A stretch of 64,000 nucleotides of DNA. Origin: Lysobacterales bacterium. GTDB taxonomy: Bacteria; Pseudomonadota; Gammaproteobacteria; Xanthomonadales; SZUA-36. The stretch is taken from positions 1 through 64,000 of the forward strand of contig JABAAB010000116.1 in NCBI GenBank assembly GCA_014238945.1, written 5' to 3'. The notes under the pieces were generated by a model. It made no database searches, was not told the DNA's origin, and saw only the letters and a list, made by a program, of their open reading frames with translations. The position numbers and the translations under genes are program-made. Shown here piece after piece: positions 9,373 to 18,984 of this stretch (position 1 is the first letter of the stretch; every line of letters starts with the position of its first letter).

Positions 9373-10989
9373 ATGCAAACTAAGCGCGTGCTGATTGTTG
9401 GCGGTGGCTCATCGGGCTGGACAGCAGCAGCGTATTTGAATGCAAAACTCAATTCCGGCAAGCAAAAAGTTGCAGAAATCAGCCTGGTTGAATCTCCGGA
9501 TGTGCCTCGTATTGGTGTTGGTGAAGCGACGATTCCAAATATTAACAGTGTTCTGGCTGTTATAGGTATTGATGAGTTGGATTTTATGAAGGCCGTTGAC
9601 GGAACCTTCAAGCAATCAATCCGTTTCGATAATTGGCTCGTCGATGATCCCAATAACAAGCGCAATTTTTATCATCACCCGTTTTGCCGATACGGAGCAG
9701 GACCTCGCGACGACCCTGGTCGAAGGTGGTTAATGAGCGACCGATCAGCGCCTTTTATGAATACGGTATCAGCGCAGCCAGCTATTTGCGAGATGAGGCT
9801 TTCGCCAAAAATGCTCGGCAACGAAAACTCCGGGTTCCCGTTACATTACGCATTTCATATGAATGCGCTGAAGTTTGCAGACTACTTGTGCGCTTTTGCC
9901 ACCAAGCGGGGTGTTACCCACTACCTGGATAATGTCATCGGCGCGGATCAGCATGAAAACGGCAATATCACTGCTGTACGCACCCAATCAGGCAATCGCC
10001 TGGAAGCCGACCTTTTTATTGATTGCACGGGTTTTGCTGCTCACCTTATAGAGAAAAAGCTCGATGTTGGTTTCAGGGATCTTTCACAGTGGCTTATCTG
10101 CGACCGGGCTATCACCATGCGTGTGCCCTATGAGCACCACTATCCCGGTCATGTGAATCCCTATACCACCTCAACCGCATTATCGACTGGTTGGGTCTGG
10201 GATATTCCTCTCCAGACGAATCGTTCACTTGGCTATGTGCATTCAAGCGCACACATCAGCGAGGATGAAGCAGAAAAGGAGTTGCGGGCATTCGAGGGTA
10301 GCCATTCGGAATCGTTGCCATCACAAACTGTGCATTTCAAGGTGGGGATGAGGGAGCAACATTGGGCCGGGAATTGTGTAGCTATTGGTTTGTCTGCAGG
10401 GTTTATTGAGCCATTGGAATCGACCGGACTGTATCTTAGCCAGATTGCCACTGATCTTCTGGCCGAGCATTTTCCTTTCTCGGATAAAGGAATCGATAAT
10501 ATGGCATCACTTGCTTTCCGATTTAACCGGGTCATGACGAACAGCTATTATGAGATTCTGGACTTTATCAATATGCATTATTGCCTGACCCGTCGAACAG
10601 ATACGGAGTTCTGGCGTGAAATCAGGCGCCCGGAACGAATTAACGATAGATTGCGCGCCAAACTGGATTACTGGCGACTGAAGCCGCCCTCGGTATCGGA
10701 TTTTTCTGATCAATTCTTTCCAAATATGTCATCAGAAGCAGGCAGTATATTGGGGGACCGTAGATTTCCGATTGACACGGGTGGTCTATGGAATCATCAC
10801 AGCTATGAGAATGTTCTCTATGGTATGGACTTTCTCCGTGCGGAGTGCGATGAAATGTTCGGTAAAAACCGACCTCGCCCCACCATGCTTAAGTCAGTTC
10901 ACGATGCTATTAAGGGGGTCCCGGTTAAGCACCCACCACATGATGTCTGGTTGAAGCGAATGGTTGGAATGGCGGACTACGCAGGTTAG
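9373..10989 (+). CDS. Tryptophan-halogenase-type flavin-dependent enzyme
   Basis: This 538-residue FAD enzyme of the tryptophan halogenase family would use FADH2, oxygen and a halide to halogenate an indole or other aromatic group. The FAD site G-G-G-S-S-G-W is at residues 10-16. A lysine at residue 80 (T-F-K-Q-S) fits the catalytic lysine known as K79 in PrnA. The family signature G-W-V-W-D-I-P-L is at 273-280, and E346 lies in G-F-I-E-P-L-E-S-T-G. The start is the ATG with GAGG upstream. Homologues in bacteria that use TonB receptors often sit beside them, as here, and may modify peptides or glycans. The substrate is unknown. Confidence 0.85.
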   Translation: MQTKRVLIVGGGSSGWTAAAYLNAKLNSGKQKVAEISLVESPDVPRIGVGEATIPNINSVLAVIGIDELDFMKAVDGTFKQSIRFDNWLVDDPNNKRNFYHHPFCRYGAGPRDDPGRRWLMSDRSAPFMNTVSAQPAICEMRLSPKMLGNENSGFPLHYAFHMNALKFADYLCAFATKRGVTHYLDNVIGADQHENGNITAVRTQSGNRLEADLFIDCTGFAAHLIEKKLDVGFRDLSQWLICDRAITMRVPYEHHYPGHVNPYTTSTALSTGWVWDIPLQTNRSLGYVHSSAHISEDEAEKELRAFEGSHSESLPSQTVHFKVGMREQHWAGNCVAIGLSAGFIEPLESTGLYLSQIATDLLAEHFPFSDKGIDNMASLAFRFNRVMTNSYYEILDFINMHYCLTRRTDTEFWREIRRPERINDRLRAKLDYWRLKPPSVSDFSDQFFPNMSSEAGSILGDRRFPIDTGGLWNHHSYENVLYGMDFLRAECDEMFGKNRPRPTMLKSVHDAIKGVPVKHPPHDVWLKRMVGMADYAG

Positions 10990-11002
10990 AGATACATTAA
11001 TA

Positions 11003-11071
11003 ACCAAAGACTTTGTGGTCACTGTGGCGAAAGTCATACACGGTCTCGAGCTGTTGTCCTTAAACCAGTAA
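11003..11071 (+). pseudogene. Short 3' remnant resembling the end of the beta-propeller gene
   Basis: Just after the halogenase stop, an open stretch ends in V-I-H-G-L-E-L-L-S-L-N-Q and a stop at 11069-11071. The beta-propeller gene at 8362-9309 ends in A-I-H-G-L-E-L-L-P-W and a stop. The shared seven residues use different synonymous codons, so this is an old copy and not a recent direct repeat. It may be the tail of a lost paralogue that once followed the halogenase. The match is short and could be chance. Confidence 0.35.
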
Positions 11072-11080
11072 AGAAAGAAA

Positions 11081-11102
11081 AGGCCGGGTAAAAACCCGGC
11101 CT
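11081..11102 (-). terminator. Intrinsic terminator of the TonB receptor gene
   Basis: A nine-base perfect stem (AGGCCGGGT pairing with ACCCGGCCT) closes a four-base loop. On the minus strand it is followed by TTTCTTTCTTT. It lies 29 bases past the TonB receptor stop codon and may also stop readthrough from the halogenase on the other strand. Confidence 0.85.
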
Positions 11103-11130
11103 CACTGCCATACCTATTGTAATTTCGAGC

Positions 11131-13734
11131 TTAGCCGCCGAAACTCTTGGAGTAACGCAAGCCAAACTCACGTGGACGAGCCACGTACCTGCGTTGTATA
11201 TGCGCCCGCCCATCTTGCGCACTCCGCATACCCCATTCCATGATTCCATCACCTATGGTGTAGACGGCACGCTCATCGAAGATGTTGTTGAGGAATACTG
11301 AGAATTCCCAGTCATTACCACGTACACCCACCCTGAAATCAGCGATGGCATAGGAAGGCGATTTGAACTGGGGATTCGGGCTATCCACCTCACTCCTGGG
11401 TTCAAGCGTGGTTAACGAGCTTCCACTGTATGAAGCCTGGAAGCGGGAAAACATTTCCGTACCACCGAACCAATCGACAGGTTTTTTATGGTCAATCCAC
11501 ATTGAGCCTTTAGTTTTCGGTGTCACGGGCAGACGGTTACCAGGAAACAAATTATCTTCTCCGTCTCCGGTCAGATCGATACCTGTGTCGAGTTCGGCCT
11601 CCAGGAATTCAAGATTGCCGCCAAATGTCCAGGATTCGTTGAACGCATAATCCATTTCAATATTCAAACCCTGGATATGTGCATCACCCGCGTTGGTGAC
11701 AATCTGTTGCCACGGCTGTCCGCAGACGCCTGGGATCGAAGCTTGTGGATCGTCGCAGTCCACCTGTGTCGGATCGACCAGTTCGAGTTGGTAGTCTCCC
11801 CACTGCATTCTGTAAAATGTCGCGTTCAGGCGTCCGTTGCCACCGGCGAAGGTGGAGCGGTAACCCATCTCATAATTGTCCATCAGATCCGCAGAGTAAT
11901 TATTGGGGAAAAATGGTTGGCCACGGGAGCGGTTTACACCACCCGGCCGCTTACCCTGGGTATACATGGCGTACATCATCTGATCGTCAGAGAATGACCA
12001 GGACAGGGCAATTTTGGGAATGAACTCTTTCTCTTTTGCCGTGTGTGCTGGAATTAAGCCAGTTTCTATCCGATAGGCTCTGGAGTCCTCGTCACCAGCG
12101 TCCGGCTCGCCATTCCGGCCAATATCGCCCGGGTGATCTACGAAGTAGTAATTGGTGTTGGTGCGTTCGAAATAACGTCCTCCAAGCGTCAGGTCCCAGG
12201 CGTCGTTGAGATGCCAGGTAAACTCGCCAAATACCGCTTTTTGCTCCCATTCGGTAGTGCTATCCGAGTACCAGTGTGAGGTTGCTTCCGGATAGGTTTT
12301 ACCCCAGTAGGATTCCCAGAAATCCAGGGATACTGAGTTCTGGTAAATGTTGACATCACCTTTGCCGCCAAGGGTCGGCGTTGCAAAAGGCGCCTGCCAG
12401 GAATCGTTGCTTTCTTCATAGTAGACACCGGCTATCCAGTCAATCGTGTCACCCTGGTGGGAGAGCCGGATTTCCGTTGTAAACTTATCCTGCTGCGCCG
12501 GGGCGTAATAGGAGCTGAAAAAGTCGCTTTCAACGGTTTCACCCTGACAGTAGACCGGCCACCATACAACGTAGTTGCTGTTCGGATTTTGCCAATAGTT
12601 TGGCAGATAATACGCTGCGTACGCGGTGTAATCCTGACAATATATGGACGACCAGTAGTGCGCATAGGCGGTAATGTCATATAGAGCCTCGATTTCACGA
12701 TCATAATAATTGACCGCACCGACCAGCTGCGCAAATCCAAGGTCACCATTGACCGTGAGCGAATACATCTCGTACTTGTCATCGCGGTATTCTTTATGAA
12801 ACCGAACGGTCTCCAAATCACCAACAAACGGATCGTAATCGTTCTGGGCACCCCCCTTGGTGTCCTGTGTCAGGGCCGTAAAAGATGTAAGCCAGTTATC
12901 GTTGATATTCCACGAGAGAATAATCCGGCCACCCTTGATATCAGCATCATTCCAGCGATCTTCCACCGCATCTGCGTTGTCTAAATCACCGTAACCCGAT
13001 GGCCACTCGGTTTGTCCTGTAGGAGCTGTCCAACCTGCCAGCGCGGACCCGTCGGGTGTATGGCCAAAGACGTTATCGATGTACCCACCGTCGTGATCGG
13101 AATAACCAACAAAACGTACGGCGAGAACGTCTTCAGCGATGGGCACATTGAATACCACCGAGGCACGATAGCTCGCGTCACTCTTTGAACCGCCACGATA
13201 CTCCAGATCGACAGCTGCCTCGAAAGCATCAAATTTCGGTTTGTTGGTAATAATTCGCAGGGTACCGGCCTGTGCATCAGACCCATACAAGGTGCCTTGC
13301 GGTCCTGAGAGTGCTTCGACCCGCTCAACATCGACCATACGGATACCTGGCTGGCTACCGGTTGTGGTTACTGATATTTCGTCGAGGTAGACCGAAGATG
13401 TAGATTGCGCGATGAATCCCTGGGAAGTAATCGCACCACGGAACACAACGGTATTTGAACCCGCCCCAAAGGTTAATACGTTCATTGAAGGAATAAAGCG
13501 GGAATAATCTTCCATCCCCTTCGCGCCCATTTCGTGCAAATCTTCGGCTGTAATCGCCTGAATCGTTGCCGGAATGTCTTGTACACTGACCGAGCGTTTG
13601 GTCGCGGTGACGATGACTTCTTCAAGAAAAACATCGCTGTCTTCGTTCTGGGCCAGGGCCTGTTGGGCGGGAGCGAGCGCCGTGGCGATGGCGCCTGCAA
13701 GGGGGGTAATTATGTGCCGTTTGTTACTTTCCAT
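11131..13734 (-). CDS. TonB-dependent outer-membrane receptor
   Basis: This 867-residue outer-membrane protein imports a bound ligand using energy from TonB. The start at 13734 has AGGTGG six bases upstream and begins a signal peptide ending near A-Q-Q-A-L-A-Q. A TonB box and plug start follow (E-E-V-I-V-T-A-T-K-R). The plug includes G-S-N-T-V-V-F-R-G and R-V-E-A-L-S-G-P-Q-G-T-L-Y-G. The barrel runs to a C-terminal L-R-Y-S-K-S-F-G-G. A striking Tyr/Trp-rich loop lies around the middle (Y-W-S-S-I-Y, Y-A-A-Y-Y-L-P-N-Y-W), probably extracellular. It is followed by its own terminator. The neighbouring halogenase and sulfotransferases suggest a modified or aromatic ligand, which is inference. Confidence 0.92.
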   Translation of the reverse strand: MESNKRHIITPLAGAIATALAPAQQALAQNEDSDVFLEEVIVTATKRSVSVQDIPATIQAITAEDLHEMGAKGMEDYSRFIPSMNVLTFGAGSNTVVFRGAITSQGFIAQSTSSVYLDEISVTTTGSQPGIRMVDVERVEALSGPQGTLYGSDAQAGTLRIITNKPKFDAFEAAVDLEYRGGSKSDASYRASVVFNVPIAEDVLAVRFVGYSDHDGGYIDNVFGHTPDGSALAGWTAPTGQTEWPSGYGDLDNADAVEDRWNDADIKGGRIILSWNINDNWLTSFTALTQDTKGGAQNDYDPFVGDLETVRFHKEYRDDKYEMYSLTVNGDLGFAQLVGAVNYYDREIEALYDITAYAHYWSSIYCQDYTAYAAYYLPNYWQNPNSNYVVWWPVYCQGETVESDFFSSYYAPAQQDKFTTEIRLSHQGDTIDWIAGVYYEESNDSWQAPFATPTLGGKGDVNIYQNSVSLDFWESYWGKTYPEATSHWYSDSTTEWEQKAVFGEFTWHLNDAWDLTLGGRYFERTNTNYYFVDHPGDIGRNGEPDAGDEDSRAYRIETGLIPAHTAKEKEFIPKIALSWSFSDDQMMYAMYTQGKRPGGVNRSRGQPFFPNNYSADLMDNYEMGYRSTFAGGNGRLNATFYRMQWGDYQLELVDPTQVDCDDPQASIPGVCGQPWQQIVTNAGDAHIQGLNIEMDYAFNESWTFGGNLEFLEAELDTGIDLTGDGEDNLFPGNRLPVTPKTKGSMWIDHKKPVDWFGGTEMFSRFQASYSGSSLTTLEPRSEVDSPNPQFKSPSYAIADFRVGVRGNDWEFSVFLNNIFDERAVYTIGDGIMEWGMRSAQDGRAHIQRRYVARPREFGLRYSKSFGG

Positions 13735-13967
13735 TCGAGTCCACCTTTGAATCATGACCAGGTCAGGGATTTGTCTCTTATAAGCAAAGATTGCTCCGAC
13801 AGTCCGCGTCTGTCAAGTTTAAGCAACCAATAACCAAGACTATTTTTTCTTGGTTAGCTACATTGTCACAATTAGTACATCAGTAAATCCTGCCCTATAG
13901 GCAAGGTATGAGTGGTTTTCACGGACTGCAAATCGAGCCTGGTTCAAAATCATTCCCGGCCGTGATC
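13735..13967. promoter_or_regulatory. Upstream region of the TonB receptor with an inverted repeat
   Basis: This 233-base gap separates two minus-strand genes. TAACCAAG at 13831-13838 is mirrored by CTTGGTTA at 13849-13856, about 100 bases before the receptor start, with a third TTGGTT-like half site just beside it. It could be an operator of the receptor gene. No clear terminator for the upstream sulfotransferase gene was found. No gene is seen here. Confidence 0.35.
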
Positions 13968-15986
13968 TCATTGCAAACTCAACGGCAAATCCGCTGCAGG
14001 CAGTGACTGCAGGACCGGTTCCAGCACTTCGATCAGGCCATCCAGATGTTTCTCATAATTTCGCCACAGATTGACCGAGCTGGAATAAATTGGTTGGCGT
14101 ACCTGTTCGGAACTTGCGGTTTTCACCGCCCGCTCGGTTTCATGGAAGCGCAGGCAGTTTTCCTCAAATGGCAATTTACAGAATTCAAGTATCCTGCTGA
14201 CCTGGCCTTCCAGGTCACCAACGACTTCCTCATAGTGGACATCCAGCGTAAACCCCGGTGCAACCTGCTTCCAGTGATCCATCAGACGACGGTACTGCAG
14301 ATAGTACTCACCCAACTCAGTGAGGTCGTAACTGAACGGCTGACCACTGGCAAAAAGTTGTTTGTAGCTGCCAAAGCAACTATCGAGCGGATGACGCATT
14401 GCGTTGATGATCCTGGTGCCAGGCAAAGCAATGCGAAGCAGACCAACAAAAATGAAATTATTCGGGTTCTTGTCAATAAAATACGGCGCTCCGGCGCGAT
14501 ACTTGCGCGTTGACTCTATATAGTCACTCCCTATTTCGCTCCAATGGCCCGCCGACAACTCGAGCAGGCTGTCCGGATATCGTGACCGCTTCTTGCTGAA
14601 ACGACGGATTTTCTTGGCAACCAGGGGCAGGTCACCCAATTCATGGGTACCATCAACCAGGCTGTGACTCGCCAGGATCTGTTCGATCAACGTGGACCCC
14701 GAGCGTGGCAGACCAACGATCAAAACGGGTGACTCATCTTTGCTTCCCAGGCCCTCACGCTTGCCAACAAACTCCTCAGTCATAATTTCTACGATACTGT
14801 CAATGCCCGTTTCCATTTCAACCGGGTCATAGGTTTCGTATTGTCTGCGTAAGGAGCAGCATTGCTCAAAATGTGAAAATGCCTGATCGAAATTCTGACG
14901 CGCTTCATTATCCAGTCCCAGCGCATTATGGAGTTGTACACGCGAATCATCCGCCAGCCCTTCGTCTTCCAGCAGCGCATGCATTGCCTGCACTTCGTGC
15001 GCTTCAAATCGAAATGTCTTCAAGTTCGCCAGACTCCAGTATGATTCGCAGTGGTCTGGTTTCACTGCAATGGCGTTACGATACATCTCCACGCCATCGT
15101 CCTGCCTGCCCAACGTCTTGAGGTGATGCGCCATGCTGCTCATGGCGCCGGCCCTGTCGGGTGAGATGTCCAGCACTTTTCGATAACAGAGAATGGCGTC
15201 TTCATGCCGGCCCATCGAACCATAAACACTTGCTATCAATATGTGTGACTCAACTATTTCCGGCGCCATTTCTACAACCTTCAGCGCGCACTCCAGGGCT
15301 TCGTCAAGCCTTTCCTGCTCTCGAAGCACACTGGTCAGATCAACCCAGACACGGCCATAGTCCGGTGCTACCGTAGCGGCGTGACGCAGGAATACCTCTG
15401 CATCCCTGTAATGTTTATTCTCAACTGCCAGGCCTGCAAGCAACCTGGCTGCTTCAACATGGTTTGGATCCCGCTTAAGAATATTTCGGTAAATTTTGTC
15501 GGCCTCTCGAGGCTCACCCGACTTGTGTTTCTCCATGGCATGACGTATTTCATCCTCAAACGCCATCCGCCTGCCAGGAACCGCATCGGCTGCAGCCTGT
15601 GGTGATGATTTCGAGTCAGTCATCGAACCACCGTCAGACAATTCACGGGCTTTATCGATTTTTGTCAGCAACATTGAACGTGTTGGATCGAGACGCATCG
15701 CCTGTTCATAGGCCTTGATCGCCGCATCCGGGTATCCCACAATCAGCAACAGGTCACCATTCAGATCATGCGCCACGGCAAAACCCGGGTGTTGTCGCAC
15801 GGCTTCATCGATCAGCTTTTTGGCAACATCGATACGCCGAAGGGTGAGGTTTGCTTTGGCCGCAAGACACATCAGGTTGGCATCGCCGGGATAGTCCCCC
15901 AAGGCAGCCTCACAAACGGATATTGCATCGACAGCCTTGCCTGCATTAAAGTGACCAAGCGCCTGCTCAAATCGTTCTCTCTGCAA
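13968..15986 (-). CDS. TPR-repeat sulfotransferase (copy 1)
   Basis: This 672-residue protein has about ten TPR-like helical repeats in residues 1-400 and a sulfotransferase domain in 420-660. The PAPS-binding loop is G-L-P-R-S-G-S-T near residue 426. The 3'-phosphate site is represented by M-R-H-P-L-D-S-C near 530. Such TPR-sulfotransferases are thought to act on proteins or peptides held by the TPR part. The only in-frame starts are a TTG at 15986 and possibly an ATT at 16001, which has GGAG six bases upstream. It is divergent from the MTHFR-like gene. It shares layout with the second copy at 17002-18984, but the two differ throughout. Confidence 0.85.
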   Translation of the reverse strand: MQRERFEQALGHFNAGKAVDAISVCEAALGDYPGDANLMCLAAKANLTLRRIDVAKKLIDEAVRQHPGFAVAHDLNGDLLLIVGYPDAAIKAYEQAMRLDPTRSMLLTKIDKARELSDGGSMTDSKSSPQAAADAVPGRRMAFEDEIRHAMEKHKSGEPREADKIYRNILKRDPNHVEAARLLAGLAVENKHYRDAEVFLRHAATVAPDYGRVWVDLTSVLREQERLDEALECALKVVEMAPEIVESHILIASVYGSMGRHEDAILCYRKVLDISPDRAGAMSSMAHHLKTLGRQDDGVEMYRNAIAVKPDHCESYWSLANLKTFRFEAHEVQAMHALLEDEGLADDSRVQLHNALGLDNEARQNFDQAFSHFEQCCSLRRQYETYDPVEMETGIDSIVEIMTEEFVGKREGLGSKDESPVLIVGLPRSGSTLIEQILASHSLVDGTHELGDLPLVAKKIRRFSKKRSRYPDSLLELSAGHWSEIGSDYIESTRKYRAGAPYFIDKNPNNFIFVGLLRIALPGTRIINAMRHPLDSCFGSYKQLFASGQPFSYDLTELGEYYLQYRRLMDHWKQVAPGFTLDVHYEEVVGDLEGQVSRILEFCKLPFEENCLRFHETERAVKTASSEQVRQPIYSSSVNLWRNYEKHLDGLIEVLEPVLQSLPAADLPLSLQ

Positions 15987-16103
15987 AGATTCAGTGGAAA
16001 TGTGCTACTCCGGGAATTGTTTCAAAGTGAAAGTTCACCACAGGAAACCGGCGATTGCCAGTGTTGTTTAATATGGCATTATTGTAATGTGCCCAGTATC
16101 AGG

Positions 16104-16997
16104 ATGTGTACAGATTTGAAGAATTTCAGAGAAGCAATTTATACCAAACACTTCACCTTGACGGCTGAATGTTTCCTGCGCCCCGAAACCAACGCTGAGG
16201 CTATCCGCTTGCAGGCGGATGTGTTGCGTGAGTCCGTCGATGCAGTGCTGCTGACCGATAATCAGCACGGTCAACTGCATATGTCGGTACTCGCTGCAGC
16301 GAGGTTGATGCTCGACAATGGCCTGGACCCCGTCATGCAGCTTAGCTGTCGAAATCGTAATCGCATTGTACTTCTGTCAGATCTGCTCGGCGCCGCTGCG
16401 CTGGGTGTGACCAGTTTGCTACTGGTGCGTGGAGATCGGATACCGGACGGATTCGAACCACGGCCCAAGGCAGTTTTTGATCTCAAAGCAAAAGATTTGA
16501 TTGCGACCGCAACGACCATGTCCGAGGATGAAAACCTGCAACCCTCTCCTAAGTTTTTTATCGGTGGCGTGGTGACAGCGTACAGCCCCAAGCCTGGCTG
16601 GGTACCAAATATGCTGATCGAGAAAGTTGACGCCGGTCTGCATTTTGTAGTGACCCATCTGTGCATGGACCTGCAGGTGTTGCGTGATTATATGAAGCAC
16701 TTGATCGGAAACGAAATGACACGACGAATCGCAGTCATTGTCAGCACCGCCATATTGTCTTCTGCTGAAGATGCATTATGGCTGCGCAAGCATCGGCCGA
16801 ACGCAACGATACCGGATTCACTGATAGAACGGCTTGCTGCAGCCTCCGAACCAAAGATGGAGGGTGTTGCAATCTGTAGTGAACAACTGGCAGAACTTGC
16901 CACCATCCCGGGTGTTAGTGGCGCAAATATCATGGCGTCCACCGATCTGTCAATGATTCCCGTAGCCATCTCAGCAGCGCAACTGGACGGGTTATAA
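16104..16997 (+). CDS. Methylenetetrahydrofolate reductase-like protein
   Basis: This 297-residue protein resembles the TIM-barrel methylenetetrahydrofolate reductase family. Features include T-A-E-C-F near residue 21 (position of the MetF catalytic glutamate), L-S-C-R-N-R-N-R (FAD/folate region, like H-L-T-C-x-D of MetF) and L-L-V-R-G-D (like A-L-R-G-D). It would bind FAD and act on a folate one-carbon unit, or be a relative with another role. The ATG at 16104 was chosen because all family similarity lies after it. It is four bases upstream of the second sulfotransferase gene, so co-transcribed. Whether it is the housekeeping MetF or a specialised copy is unknown. Confidence 0.7.
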   Translation: MCTDLKNFREAIYTKHFTLTAECFLRPETNAEAIRLQADVLRESVDAVLLTDNQHGQLHMSVLAAARLMLDNGLDPVMQLSCRNRNRIVLLSDLLGAAALGVTSLLLVRGDRIPDGFEPRPKAVFDLKAKDLIATATTMSEDENLQPSPKFFIGGVVTAYSPKPGWVPNMLIEKVDAGLHFVVTHLCMDLQVLRDYMKHLIGNEMTRRIAVIVSTAILSSAEDALWLRKHRPNATIPDSLIERLAAASEPKMEGVAICSEQLAELATIPGVSGANIMASTDLSMIPVAISAAQLDGL

Positions 16998-17001
16998 ATA
17001 C

Positions 17002-18984
17002 GTGCAAAAGACCGATGTCTCACAGCAGGCTATCAACGATATTTTTCACCTGATCCGTTCCGGTCAACTCGAACAGGCTGAATTAAAGTGCGCTGCCATG
17101 CTCATCAATCACCCTGAAGACGTAAATGTCGTCGGTCTGCACGGCGCAATACTTCTGAAACTCGGTCAGACCGATGGTGCACAATCGGCCCTGCAAAAGA
17201 CCATAGAACTGGAGCCTGGGTTCGCTAAACCTCACGAAGACCTGGGCAATTTATTCCTGATCAAAAAAAAGTATGGACAAGCGGCCCACCACTTTTCAGA
17301 AGCCATTCGACTCGATGGCAGGGAGGCTTCCGCATTTGGTGGTCTGGCCAATGCCCTGGCGCAACTGGGGAAGGTGGATGAAGCTAAAGCCGCGCATGAA
17401 CACTTTGTAAAACTCTCACCTGTTGTCGGCACATTGCTTGAAGCAGAGCGGTTACTGAACGCAGGCGATCTGAAAAGCGCGGAACAATTGTGTCACGAAT
17501 TGCAGCGACGAGAGTGGGACAATACCCAGGTCTTGCGCATGCTGGCTCGTATTGCCAGTGATGACGACAGACACGTCGTCGCCGAAGGACTGCTGCGGCG
17601 TATTATCAGTCTGTCACCGAATGAGTATTTGCCATATCACGACCTCGGCCGGTTTCTTGTCGAGCAAAGCCGCTTTCCGGAAGCGATCGAGATGTTCGAA
17701 CATGCCATCACACTGAATACAGGCAGTGCTGACAATTATCATTTGCTAGCAGACGCTCTGGCCGTGATTGGCAGGTCTGCCGATGCGTTGGCTGCCTATC
17801 GGAATGCACTGCAATTAAACCCGGAGAATCCGCAAGCACTGGCAGGCCAGGGCCACATGTTGCGTGTCATCGGCAACAAGGACGAGGCTGTCGCTTGCTA
17901 TGAAAAATGCACATCGGTACGACCGGAATTCGGTGATGCCTGGTGGAACCTTGCGAGTTTGAAAGGTTATGAATTGTCAGGTGAACAACTACAAACGATA
18001 AACAGCCAGATTAGCACGGACAAGCTCAATGAAGCGTCTGCAACCGGGATGCACTTTGCGCTCGCCAGAGCATTCGAGGCAGGTGGTAATTTTGAATCGG
18101 CCTGGCAGGAATACGTGATTGGAAACGCTCTGAAACGAACACTGATTCAATATGATCCTGTGCAAACAGAGGCGATGCACGACACCATCATCGAACAGTT
18201 CAGCGCCGAATTCCTTAATTGCATGGCCACAGACCCGGTGTCTCAGCAATCACCAATCTTCATTCTGGGTATGCCGCGTTCAGGTTCAACGCTGCTTGAA
18301 CAAATACTGGCGAGTCACAGCAGGGTCGAGGGTGCGGGAGAATTGCCTTATGTCGTCGTGCTGTCTTCATCACTGGGCCGGCAACGGGCAGACGGATTGC
18401 GATATCCACAGGTCATGTCCGAACTGGACAAAGGACAACTTGAGTCACTTGGCAAGGCCTATATTTACCATTCAAGCGTGCATCGCAAACTGGACCGGCC
18501 CTGCTTCGTCGACAAAATGCCAACCAACTTCGCTCATGTCGGTTTGATCCACATGATGTTACCCAATGCGAAAATTATCGATACGCGCCGGCATCCGTTA
18601 GGTTCCTGTGTTGCGAACTTTCGACAGTTGTACGCGAAAGGGAAAAACCACACTTATGATCTGGTCGAATTGGCCGAGTACTACCTCGACTACAGCAGGG
18701 TGATGGACCATTGGCAGCAGGTGCTGCCGGGTCGGGTGTTACGGGTGCAATACGAAGATGTGGTAGCAGACCTCGAAGGTCAGGCCAGGCGAATGCTCGA
18801 TTATTGTGAATTGCCGTGGGAAGACGCTTGCCTTGATTTCCACCGAAATACCCGACCCGTGAATACGGCAAGCAGCGAGCAGGTGAGGGAACCGATATAC
18901 ACCGATGCAGTCAGTTTCTGGAAGCACTACGGGTCGCAACTCGAACCCATCAGGGAAATACTGGCTGCTGTGATACCGAATTAG
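17002..18984 (+). CDS. TPR-repeat sulfotransferase (copy 2)
   Basis: This 660-residue protein has the same design as the gene at 13968-15986. TPR-like repeats fill residues 1-400, with a sulfotransferase domain after them. The PAPS loop G-M-P-R-S-G-S-T is near residue 423 and T-R-R-H-P-L-G-S-C near 532. The C-terminal region contains T-A-S-S-E-Q-V-R, also found in copy 1. It starts at a GTG four bases after the MTHFR-like stop. Its stop codon overlaps the convergent hydroxylase gene by four bases. It probably transfers sulfate to a protein or peptide, possibly in the same pathway as its neighbours. Confidence 0.85.
   Translation: MQKTDVSQQAINDIFHLIRSGQLEQAELKCAAMLINHPEDVNVVGLHGAILLKLGQTDGAQSALQKTIELEPGFAKPHEDLGNLFLIKKKYGQAAHHFSEAIRLDGREASAFGGLANALAQLGKVDEAKAAHEHFVKLSPVVGTLLEAERLLNAGDLKSAEQLCHELQRREWDNTQVLRMLARIASDDDRHVVAEGLLRRIISLSPNEYLPYHDLGRFLVEQSRFPEAIEMFEHAITLNTGSADNYHLLADALAVIGRSADALAAYRNALQLNPENPQALAGQGHMLRVIGNKDEAVACYEKCTSVRPEFGDAWWNLASLKGYELSGEQLQTINSQISTDKLNEASATGMHFALARAFEAGGNFESAWQEYVIGNALKRTLIQYDPVQTEAMHDTIIEQFSAEFLNCMATDPVSQQSPIFILGMPRSGSTLLEQILASHSRVEGAGELPYVVVLSSSLGRQRADGLRYPQVMSELDKGQLESLGKAYIYHSSVHRKLDRPCFVDKMPTNFAHVGLIHMMLPNAKIIDTRRHPLGSCVANFRQLYAKGKNHTYDLVELAEYYLDYSRVMDHWQQVLPGRVLRVQYEDVVADLEGQARRMLDYCELPWEDACLDFHRNTRPVNTASSEQVREPIYTDAVSFWKHYGSQLEPIREILAAVIPN

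Noticed and set aside
9684..9932. Alternate frame inside the halogenase gene that could hint at a frameshift
   Set aside because: The main frame keeps the family pattern through this region (F-Y-H-H-P-F, V-S-A-Q-P-A-I-C, L-H-Y-A-F-H), so no shift is needed.
15768..16103. Upstream extension of the MTHFR-like frame
   Set aside because: It is antisense to the start of the TPR-sulfotransferase gene, and similarity begins only after 16104.
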